DNA of 64,000 nucleotides from Achromobacter pestifer (lineage in GTDB: Bacteria > Pseudomonadota > Gammaproteobacteria > Burkholderiales > Burkholderiaceae_B). The position numbers and the translations under genes were made by a program. Below the pieces are notes generated by a model that was not told where the DNA came from, did no database searches, and worked only from the letters and a program-made list of their open reading frames with translations. Shown here in pieces: positions 43,968-53,144 of the stretch (position 1 is the stretch's first letter; the number at the start of each line of letters is the position of its first letter). Location: positions 4,650,001-4,714,000 of the forward strand of contig NZ_CP053985.1 in the NCBI RefSeq assembly GCF_013267355.1, written 5' to 3'.

Positions 43968-44033
43968 TCAATCTCCTATAGGACACTTCGTGTCATGATG
44001 GTGCCGATAGGCGGCGCCCGTAGGGGGAATGAC

Positions 44034-44999
44034 ATGAAGATTTCGGGAATCGCCGGCGCGCTGGCGTTGGTTGCTGCCATGGCGGGCAATGGCGCCCAGG
44101 CGGCCTATCCGGACCGGCCGATCCGGCTGGTGGTGCCGTTCGGCGCGGGGGGGATCACGGATATCGTGGCGCGCCAGGTCGGCAAGGGCATGGGCGACGT
44201 GCTGGGGCAGGGTATCGTGATCGAGAACCGGCCGGGCGCAGGCGGCGTGATCGCCGCGCAGGTGGCGGCGACCGCGCCGGCCGACGGCTATACGATCTTC
44301 ATGGGCACGGTGGGCACGCAGGTGGTCAATCCGCTGATCTACAGCAAGCTCAGCTATGACGCCGACAAGTTCGCACCGGTGGGCATGGTGTCAGGATCGC
44401 CGTACCTGCTGGCGGTCCGGGCGGGCGTGCCGGCCAAGACCTTCAGCGAATTCGTGGCCTATGCCAAGGCCAATCCGGCCAAGCTGAACTTCGGCTCGGC
44501 GGGCAATGCGAGTTCGCCGCATCTGGGTCTGGAACTGTTGAAGCTGACGGCTGGCCTGGATATCGTGCACGTGCCGTTCAAGAGCGGCAGCGAGGCCGTC
44601 AACGCCGCCATCGGCGAGCAGGTCGACGTGGTGATGGACGCCAGCCCCGTAATCATGCCGCATGCGGCATCGGGCAAGCTGCGTGCGCTGGCGGTGGCAG
44701 CCGACAAGCGCCTGCCGTCCGCGCCGGACGTGCCTGCCAGCAGTGAAGTCGGCGATGCGGCCCTGCAGATCAGTTCCTGGAATGCGTTCTTCGCGCCCGC
44801 GGGCACGCCGCCCGAGGTACTGGAAAAGCTGAACTCGGCGCTGCAGAAGACCCTGGCGTCGCCGGAACTGAAGGAGCGGCTGGCATCCCAGGGAACCCAG
44901 CTGTACACGGGCAAGCCGGATGAGTATCAGCGCTTCATCGCCGGCGAGAAGGCCAAGTGGACCGAGATCGTGAAGCGCGCCAACATCAAGATGGACTGA
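44034..44999 (+). CDS. Bug-type tripartite tricarboxylate transporter substrate-binding protein
   Basis: This is a 321-residue Bug protein with signal peptide (MKISGIAGALALVAAMAG, cleavage near AQAAY). It carries YPDRPIRLVVPFGAGGITDI, IVIENRPGAGG, ADGYTIFMG, VHVPFKSG and DVPASSEVGD segments. The ATG at 44034 follows AGGGGGA; an in-frame ATG at 43995 would place 13 non-signal residues before it. It is the first gene of a run with a GST-like and a class II aldolase gene. The ligand is probably a small hydroxy- or keto-acid. Confidence 0.92.
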   Translation: MKISGIAGALALVAAMAGNGAQAAYPDRPIRLVVPFGAGGITDIVARQVGKGMGDVLGQGIVIENRPGAGGVIAAQVAATAPADGYTIFMGTVGTQVVNPLIYSKLSYDADKFAPVGMVSGSPYLLAVRAGVPAKTFSEFVAYAKANPAKLNFGSAGNASSPHLGLELLKLTAGLDIVHVPFKSGSEAVNAAIGEQVDVVMDASPVIMPHAASGKLRALAVAADKRLPSAPDVPASSEVGDAALQISSWNAFFAPAGTPPEVLEKLNSALQKTLASPELKERLASQGTQLYTGKPDEYQRFIAGEKAKWTEIVKRANIKMD

Positions 45000-45001
45000 C
45001 G

Positions 45002-45643
45002 ATGAACCAGACACCGCATCCGCTGGCGGGCAAGCCGCTGGAACTGGCCGATACGCTGCGTTCGGGCAATGCCTGGAAGATCCGGCTGGCCTGCGGCTAC
45101 ATGGGCCTGCCGATCAAGCGGCGCACCTTCGACATCGTGCAGGGCGACCTGGAAACCGAGGCGTTCGCGCGCATCAACCCGTGGCGCCAGGTGCCGGCCC
45201 TGCTGACGCCGGAGGGCGAGTGGCTGGCCGAGTCGCAGGCCATCCTCTGGTATCTGGGGTTGGGCACGCCCTGGCTGCCCGCCGGCCGTCTGGAACAGTC
45301 GCAGGTCAGCAGCTGGCTCAGCTTCGAGCAGACCCAGCACATGCACGCCTTTGCGCAGCCGCGCCTGCTGATCCATTTGCGCAACACGGCGCAGGTTGAT
45401 GACCCGGCCATGCGCGCATGGCGCGAGATCGGCGTGAAGGCGGCCGCGCTGATGGATGCGCATCTGGCGGACCGCGACTATCTGGTGGGAAGCGCGCCGA
45501 CCATCGCCGACATCGCGCTGTTCCCCTACACGAGCATGGCGGCCGAGGGCGGTTACGACCTGTCCGGCTTCGCCCATATCGACGCCTGGCTGGCGCGCAT
45601 GCGCGCCTTGCCCGGTTTTGCGCCGCTGATCGCAGCGGCATGA
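45002..45643 (+). CDS. Glutathione S-transferase family protein
   Basis: This is a 213-residue GST. The thioredoxin-like N-domain reads SGNAWKIRLACGYMGLPIKR, with the cis-proline motif at WRQVPALLT and AESQAILWYLG binding the glutathione gamma-glutamyl group. The C-domain contains APTIADIALFPYTSM, including the N-capping Asp. The start lies 2 bp after the Bug stop. It may detoxify or isomerise a pathway intermediate; the substrate is not deducible. Confidence 0.9.
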   Translation: MNQTPHPLAGKPLELADTLRSGNAWKIRLACGYMGLPIKRRTFDIVQGDLETEAFARINPWRQVPALLTPEGEWLAESQAILWYLGLGTPWLPAGRLEQSQVSSWLSFEQTQHMHAFAQPRLLIHLRNTAQVDDPAMRAWREIGVKAAALMDAHLADRDYLVGSAPTIADIALFPYTSMAAEGGYDLSGFAHIDAWLARMRALPGFAPLIAAA

Positions 45644-45671
45644 CAGAGACACAATCTTAGGAGTGACGACG

Positions 45672-46454
45672 ATGGCCGATACGATGCACCTGGGCAAGGA
45701 CGAATTGATCGCGCGGGCGAAAGCCGAAATGCAGCGCCAGTTCGAGACGCCCGAATGGAGCCTGCGCGAACGCCTGGCGCTGACCTGCCGCATCCTGTTC
45801 GACGGTGGGCATGATTCCGGCCTGGCCGGGCAGATCACGGCGCGCGCGCCGGAGCCGAACCGGTACTACACGCAACGCCTGGGACTGGGTTTTGACGAGA
45901 TCAGCGCCAGCAACCTGCTGCTGGTGGACGAGGACCTGCGCGTGCAGGAAGGCGGCGGCATGCCGAATCCGGCCAACCGCTTCCATTCCTGGGTCTACCG
46001 CGCGCGTCCGGACGTGAACTGCATCATCCACACGCACCCGCTGCACGCGGCCTCGCTGTCGATGCTGGAAGTGCCGCTGGAAATCTCGCACATGGACAAC
46101 TGCCCGCTGTACGACGACGTGGCCTTCCTGAAGGATTGGCCCGGCGTGCCGGTGGGCAACGAGGAAGGCGAGATCATCTCGGCCGCGCTGGGCTCCAAGC
46201 GCGCCATCCTGCTGTCGCACCACGGCATGCTGATCGCGGCGGGTTCGGTGGAAGAGGCCTGCGTGCTGGCCCTGCAGTTCGAGCGCGCCGCCCGCATGCA
46301 GCTGCTGGCCATGGCCGCCGGCAAGATCCAGCCCATTCCGCCGGCGCTGGGCCGCGAGGCGCATGACTGGATCCTCACGCCCAAACGTTCGCAGGTCGGC
46401 TTCTCTTACTATGCGCGGCGCGCGCTGCGGGCGCATCCCGACGTGCTGGCCTGA
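45672..46454 (+). CDS. Class II aldolase/adducin family protein
   Basis: This is a 260-residue class II aldolase/adducin protein. Zinc-ligand motifs are IIHTHPLHAASL (two His) and LLSHHGMLIAAG (His). The SGLAGQITAR segment matches the substrate phosphate or carboxylate loop of fuculose-aldolase relatives. The start follows TAGGAG. Family members cleave aldols or act as decarboxylases and dehydratases. With a Bug protein upstream, a hydroxy-acid substrate is likely. It closes the three-gene run. Confidence 0.9.
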   Translation: MADTMHLGKDELIARAKAEMQRQFETPEWSLRERLALTCRILFDGGHDSGLAGQITARAPEPNRYYTQRLGLGFDEISASNLLLVDEDLRVQEGGGMPNPANRFHSWVYRARPDVNCIIHTHPLHAASLSMLEVPLEISHMDNCPLYDDVAFLKDWPGVPVGNEEGEIISAALGSKRAILLSHHGMLIAAGSVEEACVLALQFERAARMQLLAMAAGKIQPIPPALGREAHDWILTPKRSQVGFSYYARRALRAHPDVLA

Positions 46455-46547
46455 TGGCGGCTGCGGGCGGGGCCGGCTCGACGGCAGGGCCGGATTAGGG
46501 CATGCTTACCGGTCGTATTCCGCGACCGTATTTCCGCAACCCTGCCC

Positions 46548-47102
46548 ATGATAGACCTGCCGCACCGCCTGCGCGCCCTGCGCCGCCAGCAAACCCTGTC
46601 CCTGGAACAGCTGGCGCAGCGCACTGGATTGACCAAGAGCTACCTCTCCAAACTGGAGCGGGGCCTGAGCGAGCCCTCCATTTCCACCGTGCTGCGGCTG
46701 GCGGAAGCCTATGGCCTGGGCGTGTCGGAGCTGGTGGGCACGGACGATGCCGCGCAGGAAGAAGTGGTCAGCGTGGTGCGGGTGGCGGATCGCGAGGCCT
46801 TGCAGCGCCGGGGGCTGGGTAGCGAGTATCACTATGAGTCGCTGGCCGGCCGTCGCAAGGTCAAGGCGATGGAGCCTTTCGTGGTGCATCCGCCCCGCGA
46901 TTTTCCCGATGCGACCGCGGTGTTTCCGCACCCCGGCGAGGAATTCCTGCTGGTGCTCAAGGGCGCCATCGAGGTCCATGTGGGCGAACGCCAGTTCCGC
47001 CTGGAGACCGGGGATTCCGTCTATTTCGATTCCGAACTGCCGCACCGCATGCGCACCGTCAGCCGGGCCATGGCCGAGGTGCTGGTGGTGGCCGCGCACT
47101 GA
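46548..47102 (+). CDS. XRE-cupin transcriptional regulator
   Basis: This is a 184-residue regulator. The N-terminal XRE HTH (LRALRRQQTLSLEQLAQRTG, TKSYLSKLERGLSEPS) is followed by a C-terminal cupin_2 domain with FPHPGEEFLLVLKGAIEVHVG and GDSVYFDSELPHRM. This family senses small metabolites through the cupin and controls amine, amino-acid or hydroxy-acid catabolism. It may regulate the upstream Bug/GST/aldolase genes or the downstream cupin and kinase genes. Confidence 0.9.
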   Translation: MIDLPHRLRALRRQQTLSLEQLAQRTGLTKSYLSKLERGLSEPSISTVLRLAEAYGLGVSELVGTDDAAQEEVVSVVRVADREALQRRGLGSEYHYESLAGRRKVKAMEPFVVHPPRDFPDATAVFPHPGEEFLLVLKGAIEVHVGERQFRLETGDSVYFDSELPHRMRTVSRAMAEVLVVAAH

Positions 47103-47145
47103 GCCAGCCGTCGGACTCATCATCCATCCGCATACAGGAATTGCC

Positions 47146-47508
47146 ATGAAGAACGACCAATCGCGGCTCGCCCGCATCGACGCCGGCCCCATGAAGAATC
47201 CCGTGCCCGGCAAGCCGCGCCGCCCGATCTCGGGCGATGCCGCGTTCCGCACCGTGACCGCCTTCGAAGGCAATGGCGGCAAGGCCGAGGCCGGTGTCTG
47301 GGAAAGCACTGCCGGCGTGTTCCAGTCCAACACCACGGGCTATATCGAGTTCGGCTACATCGTCGAGGGCTCGGCGCGCCTGGTCGATCCGGACGGCACC
47401 GTGCACGAGTTGACCGTGGGCGAAGCCTTCGTCATGCCCGAAGGCTATGCCGGCCGCTGGGAAGTGGACCAGTTCGTCAAGAAAATCTATTTCATCACCC
47501 GCATGTAG
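47146..47508 (+). CDS. Cupin_3 (DUF861) domain protein
   Basis: This is a 120-residue single-domain cupin. The motif TGYIEFGYIVEGSARLVDPDG and the C-terminal GEAFVMPEGYAGRWEVDQFVKK match the DUF861/EutQ-like cupin_3 group, whose conserved G-x-W-E-V end is visible. A clear AGGAA precedes the ATG. It lies between an XRE-cupin regulator and a pyridoxal kinase gene. The function is unknown; relatives occur near amine oxidases and ureide genes. Confidence 0.88.
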   Translation: MKNDQSRLARIDAGPMKNPVPGKPRRPISGDAAFRTVTAFEGNGGKAEAGVWESTAGVFQSNTTGYIEFGYIVEGSARLVDPDGTVHELTVGEAFVMPEGYAGRWEVDQFVKKIYFITRM

Positions 47509-47544
47509 CGCCGCGTAAACCGCGGCAGCCCAGGAGCCAGCCCC

Positions 47545-48378
47545 ATGAGCGCAATCCCCGCCGTTACCGCGCAGGTGGATATCGTTTCCGTCCAATCCCA
47601 GGTCGTGTATGGCTGCGTCGGCAACAACGCCGCCATGCCGGTCTTCCGCAAGGCGGGCCTGCACGCGATCGCGGTGCCCACCGTGATCCTCAGCAACACG
47701 CCGCACTATCCGACCTTGCACGGCGGCGCCGTGCCGCTGGACTGGTTCGAAGGGCTGTTGCAAGGCCTGGACGAGCGCGGCGTCACCAGGACCGCGCGCG
47801 CGGTGGTGTGCGGATACCTGGGCCAACCGGGGCAGGCCGGGCTGCTGGCCAACTGGCTGCCGTCGCTGCGCGCCTCGCGGCCGGACCTGAAGGTGCATAT
47901 CGATCCCGTCATGGGCGACCGCAACGACGGCCTGTATGTCAACGAAGGACTGGTCGAGCAGTACCGGGACCTGTTGGTGCCGCTGGCCGACGGCATGACG
48001 CCGAACCACTTCGAGCTGGAATTGCTGGCGGGGCGCGCCCTGTCGTCAATCGACGAGGTGGTGGCCGCCGCGCGCGAACTGATCGCGCGCGGTCCGGACT
48101 GGATCGTGGTGACCAGCGCCGCGCCCATGGCCGCGGCGGCCGGCACTTTGCAGCTGGCGGTGGTGACGCGGGATCAGGCCACCGTCGTGACGCACCCGGA
48201 GATCGCGATACCGCCCTCGGTGCACGGCACGGGCGACGTGTTCATGGCCAGCGTGACGGCGCGGCTGCTGAACGGGCAAGAGCTGGTCGAGGCGGTGCGG
48301 GAGGCCGCCGCCCAGGTCACGGTGGCGCTGGAGCGCACCCGCGAACTGGGCTGGGAAGAACTGGCGGTGGAAGGCTAG
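47545..48378 (+). CDS. pdxY: Pyridoxal kinase
   Basis: This is a 277-residue ribokinase-superfamily enzyme that phosphorylates pyridoxal (or pyridoxine) in the B6 salvage route. VDIVSVQSQVVYGCVGNNAA is the N-terminal substrate motif. HIDPVMGDRNDGLYV lies at the ATP and pyridoxal site, MTPNHFELELLAG follows, and the C-terminal anion hole with catalytic Asp is VHGTGDVFMASVTARLL. Length and motifs fit PdxY/PdxK; the choice between the two is tentative. It converges with pldA, and their stop codons overlap by 4 bp. Confidence 0.88.
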   Translation: MSAIPAVTAQVDIVSVQSQVVYGCVGNNAAMPVFRKAGLHAIAVPTVILSNTPHYPTLHGGAVPLDWFEGLLQGLDERGVTRTARAVVCGYLGQPGQAGLLANWLPSLRASRPDLKVHIDPVMGDRNDGLYVNEGLVEQYRDLLVPLADGMTPNHFELELLAGRALSSIDEVVAAARELIARGPDWIVVTSAAPMAAAAGTLQLAVVTRDQATVVTHPEIAIPPSVHGTGDVFMASVTARLLNGQELVEAVREAAAQVTVALERTRELGWEELAVEG

Positions 48379-49667
48379 GGCACCAGCGACAGGCCGACGC
48401 GGAATTGCGATTCGTTGCGCTGGTTGTAGCCCAGCAGCGTTTCGCCGTAGCCGTTGAAGTACTGCAGATGCAGGTAGCCGTTCATGTTGAGCCAGGTGCG
48501 CTGCAGCGGCCAGGCGAAATCCAGCTGGGTGGTGCGGCGCTTCTGATCGCCCTGGCGATACATGGCCGAAATGACGGCGCCGTTGTCCTGGGCCCAACGC
48601 AATTGCCAGTCGACATGGCCGGCGTAGTCGGCATAGTCGCTGTTTTCGCTGGCGACGCCGAAGTAGGCCTTGACCCTGGGGGCGAAGGTGAGCGTGCTGC
48701 CGCCGTCGAAGCGGTAATGGAAGCGCGGTTCGATGTAGCCGTCGTTGAGCGAACGCGAATCCGCGCCGTCCTTGCCGTTGGAATTGTGCTCGACGCCGGT
48801 GTTCATGCCGAAGCGCCAGTTCTGGTTGGCGGACGTCCAGATATTGTCGGACAGCCAGAAGCCGCTGGGGTTGAAGGTGGTGTCGATGAAGGGCATGGAA
48901 TCGCCCTGCAGGTCCCACAGCGAGGTCTGCGTGTACGCCAGGTAGAAGTTCTCGTCCCAGGTCGCCGGGCGGTCGCCCGCGGGGTTGAAGAGACGGTACT
49001 TGGCGCTGATCTGAAAGCGCGCGGTGGTCTGGCCGCGGGTGCCGATGTCGAAGTACACCGGCTTGTATTCGGAGACCGAGCTGCGGAAGCGGTCGAACGC
49101 GGTCTGCTGCTGCACGGTCGGCACCACGGACGCATCGGGCGAGGGGCCGCCTTCGGGCGACGCGCCGACCGCAGCCACGGCGGCAGCGGGCACGGGCTCG
49201 CCGCTGACGGCGTCGACGACCGGGCCGCGCGCGGGCGTGCTGGCCAGCGTGCCGCTGTCGCGGCCGGTGGCGTCCAGCGCCATCATCGCGGGCTGGCCCT
49301 CGATCGACACGGCCTGCAGGCCCTGGGCCGTAGCAGGCACGACAGCGGTCCAGGCCATGCGCGCGAAGTTGTTGACGGGCACGCTGAAGCTGGCCGTGCC
49401 GCCGCGCAGCTTGGCCAGGCTGCGCACGATCTGGCCGTCCTGGCCGCGCCATTGCAGCACCAGTTCGGGCGGCGCTTCCCAGGTGGAGCGGGAGGTGCCT
49501 TCGTTGAAGTACACCGCCTCGATGGTGACGGTTTCTCCCGGGGCGGCCGAGGGGCGATCCAGCCGGTACGACACGCCCGCGGTGGCTGCGCCCGCCAGAC
49601 CCATGGCCAGGGCGGCGGCTAGGGTGCGCAGGGGGAGGGCGGATCGTGCTGGACGGCTGATGGTCAT
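48375..49667 (-). CDS. pldA: Outer-membrane phospholipase A
   Basis: This is a 430-residue OMPLA homologue. A signal peptide (RTLAAALAMGLAGAATAG) and a roughly 130-residue N-terminal extension with Ig-like beta content precede the barrel, which begins near YKPVYFDIGTRG. The catalytic motif EHNSNGKDG carries the His, Ser and Asn triad, and GFWLSDNIW and FHYRFDGG follow. It hydrolyses acyl esters of phospholipids that reach the outer leaflet and needs calcium and dimerisation. ATG 49667 was chosen for the signal peptide. The E. coli enzyme has 289 residues, so the extension is notable but usual for Burkholderiales. Confidence 0.92.
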   Translation of the reverse strand: MTISRPARSALPLRTLAAALAMGLAGAATAGVSYRLDRPSAAPGETVTIEAVYFNEGTSRSTWEAPPELVLQWRGQDGQIVRSLAKLRGGTASFSVPVNNFARMAWTAVVPATAQGLQAVSIEGQPAMMALDATGRDSGTLASTPARGPVVDAVSGEPVPAAAVAAVGASPEGGPSPDASVVPTVQQQTAFDRFRSSVSEYKPVYFDIGTRGQTTARFQISAKYRLFNPAGDRPATWDENFYLAYTQTSLWDLQGDSMPFIDTTFNPSGFWLSDNIWTSANQNWRFGMNTGVEHNSNGKDGADSRSLNDGYIEPRFHYRFDGGSTLTFAPRVKAYFGVASENSDYADYAGHVDWQLRWAQDNGAVISAMYRQGDQKRRTTQLDFAWPLQRTWLNMNGYLHLQYFNGYGETLLGYNQRNESQFRVGLSLVP

Positions 49668-49755
49668 CGGGTCATAACGTAGTTTTGTGACCAGGAAATG
49701 TAGCATCGACCCCCGCTACAGTTTGTAAGGCTGGCTAATCGTATGTAGAAAGCGT

Positions 49756-49780
49756 AAGCCCCCGCGCATGGCGGGGGCTT
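49756..49780 (-). terminator. Hairpin after the ALDH7-type gene
   Basis: A perfect 10-bp stem AAGCCCCCGC / GCGGGGGCTT with a 5-nt loop lies 24 bp past the aldehyde dehydrogenase stop in its transcription direction. The T-tract is weak (TTTCT a few bases later). It likely separates this gene from pldA. Confidence 0.7.
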
Positions 49781-49804
49781 GCGTGGACAGCGTTGCGCGC
49801 GGGC

Positions 49805-51307
49805 TTATTCGCCGAACTTGATGCCCTGGGCCAGGGGCAGATGGCGCGAATAGTTGATCGTATTGGTCGCGCGGCGCATGTAGTTGCGCCAGGCGTCCGA
49901 ACCCGATTCGCGGCCGCCGCCGGTTTCCTTTTCTCCGCCGAAGGCGCCGCCGATCTCGGCGCCCGAGGTGCCGATGTTGACGTTGGCGATGCCGCAGTCC
50001 GAACCGGCCGCCGACAGGAAGGTCTCGGCTTCACGCAGGTCATTGGTGAAGATGGCCGACGACAGGCCTTGCGGCACGCCGTTCTGCAAGGCCAGCGCCT
50101 GGCTGAAATCGGCGTAGCGCATCACATACAGGATGGGCGCGAAGGTCTCGTGGCAGACCACGTCGGTCTGGCCCGGCATTTCGGCGATGGCGGGCCGCGC
50201 GTACCAGGCGTCGGGATACTGCTCGGCCAGCACGCGCTCGCCGCCCGTGACCTTGCCGCCCTGTTCGCGCGCGGCCGTCAGCGCGGCCTGCATGGCGTCG
50301 AAGGACACGCGGTCGATCAGCGGGCCGACCAGCGTGGCGCTGTCCAGCGGATTGCCGATGGTGGCGCTGGCATAGGCCTTATGCAGGCGTTGCACCAGGT
50401 CGTCGGCCACGCTTTCGTGCACGATCAGGCGGCGCGTGGTGGTGCAGCGCTGGCCGGCCGTGCCGATGGCGCCGAACACGATGCCGCGCGCGGCCATGTC
50501 CAGATCGGCCGTGGGACCGACGATGATGGCGTTGTTGCCGCCCAGCTCCAGCAGCACGCGGCCGAAGCGTTGCGCCACGCGGGGGCCCACCTGGCGTCCC
50601 ATGCGGGTCGAGCCGGTGGCCGACACCAGCGCCACGGCGTGCGAATCCACCAGCGCCTCGCCGAGGTCGCGGCCGCCAATCAGCACTTCGGACAGGCCGG
50701 CGGGCGCATCGCCGAAGCGCTGCGCGGCCTGGGCGAAGAGCGCCTGGCAGGCCAGCGCGGTCAGCGGGGTTTTCTCCGACGGCTTCCAGACCACGGCGTT
50801 GCCGCAGACCAGCGCCAGCGCGGCGTTCCAGGACCACACGGCCACCGGGAAGTTGAACGCGCTGATCACGCCGACCACGCCCAGCGGATGCCAGGTTTCC
50901 ATCATGCGGTGGCCGGGGCGCTCGGAAGCGATGGTCAGACCGTAGAGCTGGCGCGACAGGCCTACGGCGAAGTCGCAGATGTCGATCATTTCCTGCACTT
51001 CGCCTTCGCCCTCGGCCACGATCTTGCCCGCTTCCAGGCTGACCAGGCGGCCCAGCTCGCGTTTGTGCCGGCGCAGCGTTTCGCCGAACAGGCGCAGCAG
51101 CTCGCCGCGGCGCGGCGCGGGCACGTCGCGCCACGCCAGACTGGCCTGGCGCGCACGGGTGATGGCGGAATGGGCCTGGGCCACCGTGTGCTCATGGACC
51201 TGAGCCAGCTCGGCGCCGTCTATCGGGCTGCGCGCGCGCAGCGTGCCGCCCGCGAGCGATTCCGGGTTCAGCCCGAGCGCGCGCAGGATGTCTTGGGGAG
51301 TGTCCAT
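49805..51307 (-). CDS. amaB: ALDH7-type aldehyde dehydrogenase, probable L-piperidine-6-carboxylate dehydrogenase
   Basis: This is a 500-residue ALDH of the antiquitin/AmaB type. Key residues are Asn152 (SAFNFPVAVW), Lys175 (VVWKPSEKTP), Glu254 (LLELGGNNA) and Cys288 (GTAGQRCTTTRR). The LGGNNAI and GQRCTTTRRL motifs are typical of ALDH7. AmaB oxidises piperideine-6-carboxylate (alpha-aminoadipate semialdehyde) to alpha-aminoadipate in lysine/pipecolate breakdown. The neighbouring divergent FAD oxidase and amino-acid ABC transporter support that assignment. The gene symbol is provisional. Confidence 0.85.
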   Translation of the reverse strand: MDTPQDILRALGLNPESLAGGTLRARSPIDGAELAQVHEHTVAQAHSAITRARQASLAWRDVPAPRRGELLRLFGETLRRHKRELGRLVSLEAGKIVAEGEGEVQEMIDICDFAVGLSRQLYGLTIASERPGHRMMETWHPLGVVGVISAFNFPVAVWSWNAALALVCGNAVVWKPSEKTPLTALACQALFAQAAQRFGDAPAGLSEVLIGGRDLGEALVDSHAVALVSATGSTRMGRQVGPRVAQRFGRVLLELGGNNAIIVGPTADLDMAARGIVFGAIGTAGQRCTTTRRLIVHESVADDLVQRLHKAYASATIGNPLDSATLVGPLIDRVSFDAMQAALTAAREQGGKVTGGERVLAEQYPDAWYARPAIAEMPGQTDVVCHETFAPILYVMRYADFSQALALQNGVPQGLSSAIFTNDLREAETFLSAAGSDCGIANVNIGTSGAEIGGAFGGEKETGGGRESGSDAWRNYMRRATNTINYSRHLPLAQGIKFGE

Positions 51308-51456
51308 GCCGGTTCCTTGGGTTGCCTGCGAAGAGCCTGTCTTCGCTTAAGGGTTATGCCTAAGTGGCGATTCTGGAAAAAAATTTACTATACGAAACTC
51401 CAGCGTGAATTGCGAAACCTTTTTAACCAAGGCAGCACTCATACGAAGGTGGATCC

Positions 51457-52206
51457 GTGGCGGAACCTCTGCTGGTAGTCCAGGCAGTCACCAAGACCTA
51501 TCAACGCGACGGGCAGGCCCCGCATCTGGCGTTGGACGGCATCGACTGCCAGCTCGGCCGCGGCGAGGTCATGGTGGTGGTCGGCCCCTCTGGATCCGGC
51601 AAGAGCACCTTGCTGCGCACGCTCAACGGCCTGGAGAGCATCGACAGCGGCGCCATCCGCGTGGACGGCGTCTCGCTCACGGACCCGGCCACCGACGTCA
51701 ACCGCTGGCGCACCGAAGTCGGCATGGTGTTCCAGCACTTCAACCTGTTCCAACACCGTACTGCGCTGGACAACGTCGCGCTACCCCAGCGGGTGGTGCG
51801 CGGGCGTTCGCGCGCCGACGCCGAACGCTACGCCCGCGAACTGCTGGGCCGCGTCGGCATGGGCGACTACGGCGCGCGCTATCCCAGCCAGCTCTCCGGC
51901 GGCCAGCAGCAGCGCGTGGCGATCGCGCGCGCGCTGGCCATGGACCCCAAATTGATGCTGTTCGACGAGGCCACCTCGGCGCTCGACCCCGAAACCGTGG
52001 GAGGCATTCTCGAACTGATGCGCGCGCTGGCGCGCGACGGCATGACCATGGCCGTGGTGACCCATGAAATGGGCTTCGCGCGCGACGTGGGCGACCGCGC
52101 GCTCTTCATGGACGCCGGCCGCATCGTGGAAATGGGCACGCCGGACGAGGTGTTCGGCCACCCCAGGGAAGCGCGCACCCGCGCCTTCCTGGAGAAGATT
52201 CTGTAG
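51457..52206 (+). CDS. Polar amino-acid ABC transporter ATP-binding protein
   Basis: This is a 249-residue ABC ATPase of the GlnQ/HisP group. Walker A is GPSGSGKST, the Q-loop is FQHFNLF, the signature is LSGGQQQR, Walker B is [14 protein letters not shown] and the H-loop is [12 protein letters not shown]. The start is GTG with GAAGGTGG just upstream. It energises uptake through the two permeases encoded downstream. A 149-bp promoter region separates it from the divergent aldehyde dehydrogenase gene. Confidence 0.95.
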   Translation: MAEPLLVVQAVTKTYQRDGQAPHLALDGIDCQLGRGEVMVVVGPSGSGKSTLLRTLNGLESIDSGAIRVDGVSLTDPATDVNRWRTEVGMVFQHFNLFQHRTALDNVALPQRVVRGRSRADAERYARELLGRVGMGDYGARYPSQLSGGQQQRVAIARALAMDPKLMLFDEATSALDPETVGGILELMRALARDGMTMAVVTHEMGFARDVGDRALFMDAGRIVEMGTPDEVFGHPREARTRAFLEKIL

Positions 52207-52348
52207 TCCCTAGCAGCAAGGAAGCAACGGGTCGTCCGCATGCGCGGCGCCCGGCGGTAACCAGGGCCGGTCCGGCTGATCCGGGCGCTGCCGGCGCACT
52301 GTGCTTTGCCCGGAACGACGTGAGTCCATTCACCACAAGGGGTAGGAA

Positions 52349-53140
52349 ATGCTGAAAATCAAACAATGGCTGGGCGTGGCCGGCATCGCCCTGGCGGCCG
52401 CCAGCGTCGCCTTGCCCGCGCAGGCCGACGAGCTGGGCGACATCCTCAAGCGCGGCGAGCTGCGCGTCGCGGTCCAGACCTCCGGGCCGCTGATGAGCTT
52501 CATGGACAAGACCGGCAAGCGCACCGGCCTGGCGGTGGAAGTGGCCAAGCGCATGGCCGACGACCTGGGCGTGAAGCTGGTGCTGCAGGACTATGAGTGG
52601 AAGGGCCTGATTCCGGCGCTCTTGTCCGGCAAGGCCGACATGGTGGCCGCCGACATGACGCCCACGCCGCAGCGCGCCGCGCAGGTGCTGTTTTCCACGC
52701 CGATGTTCTACGCCGACACCGTGGCCGTGGTGCCCAAGGATTCGCCCTACAAGTCCTACGAGGAACTCAACAAGGACGGCGTGACGGTGGGCGTGCTGGG
52801 CGCCAGCACCTATGCGGAAGTGGGCAAGAAGATGCTGCCCAAGGCCACCATGAAGGAATTCTCGGGCGGCAGCGCGCCGGTCGGGCAGGCCCTGTCCAGC
52901 GGCCGCCTGGACGCCGGCATCATGTCCTTGTCCACCGCCAACCAGTTCCTGGTCGACTTCGGCAACCTGCGCGTGCTGGACGGCATCATGGTGCGCGAGC
53001 CCCTGGCCTTCGCCGTCGGCCCCAACGCCTTCCGCCTGAAGTTCTGGCTGGACAATTGGCAGACGCTGAAAACGGCCGACAACACGCTGCCCGAACAGGT
53101 GAAGTACTGGTACTCGACCGACTGGAAGAAAGACCACTAA
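52349..53140 (+). CDS. Amino-acid ABC transporter periplasmic binding protein
   Basis: This is a 263-residue family 3 solute-binding protein. The signal peptide (MLKIKQWLGVAGIALAAASV) ends near AQADE. LGDILKRGELRVAVQTSGPLM and FMDKTGKRTGLAVEVAKRMADDLG are typical of polar amino-acid binders, and GKADMVAADMTPTPQRA is the canonical signature. It has a strong GGGGTAGGAA ribosome-binding site. The ligand is likely an amino or imino acid such as pipecolate or lysine, judging by the neighbours. Confidence 0.95.
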   Translation: MLKIKQWLGVAGIALAAASVALPAQADELGDILKRGELRVAVQTSGPLMSFMDKTGKRTGLAVEVAKRMADDLGVKLVLQDYEWKGLIPALLSGKADMVAADMTPTPQRAAQVLFSTPMFYADTVAVVPKDSPYKSYEELNKDGVTVGVLGASTYAEVGKKMLPKATMKEFSGGSAPVGQALSSGRLDAGIMSLSTANQFLVDFGNLRVLDGIMVREPLAFAVGPNAFRLKFWLDNWQTLKTADNTLPEQVKYWYSTDWKKDH

Positions 53141-53144
53141 GCCC

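Larger units (their letters stand above)
43662..44033. other. Divergent promoter region between autotransporter and Bug gene
   Basis: No gene is seen. An AT-rich core (43821-43856) contains, on the minus strand, a TATAAT at 43841-43836 and the repeated TGTATC/TTGTATC/ATGCATC motifs, flanked by ACAAAAT...ATTTTGT arms. Toward the Bug gene lie two GGTTTTCC direct repeats and two small dyads that are listed separately. Confidence 0.5.

Noticed and set aside
43995..44033. Upstream ATG at 43995 as start of the third Bug protein
   Set aside because: It would put 13 mixed residues before a normal signal peptide. AGGGGGA directly before 44034 is the better start signal.
49793..51478. 561-codon rightward frame opposite the ALDH7-type gene
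   Set aside because: All ALDH catalytic residues are on the minus strand; the antisense product is low-complexity His/Gln/Arg-rich.
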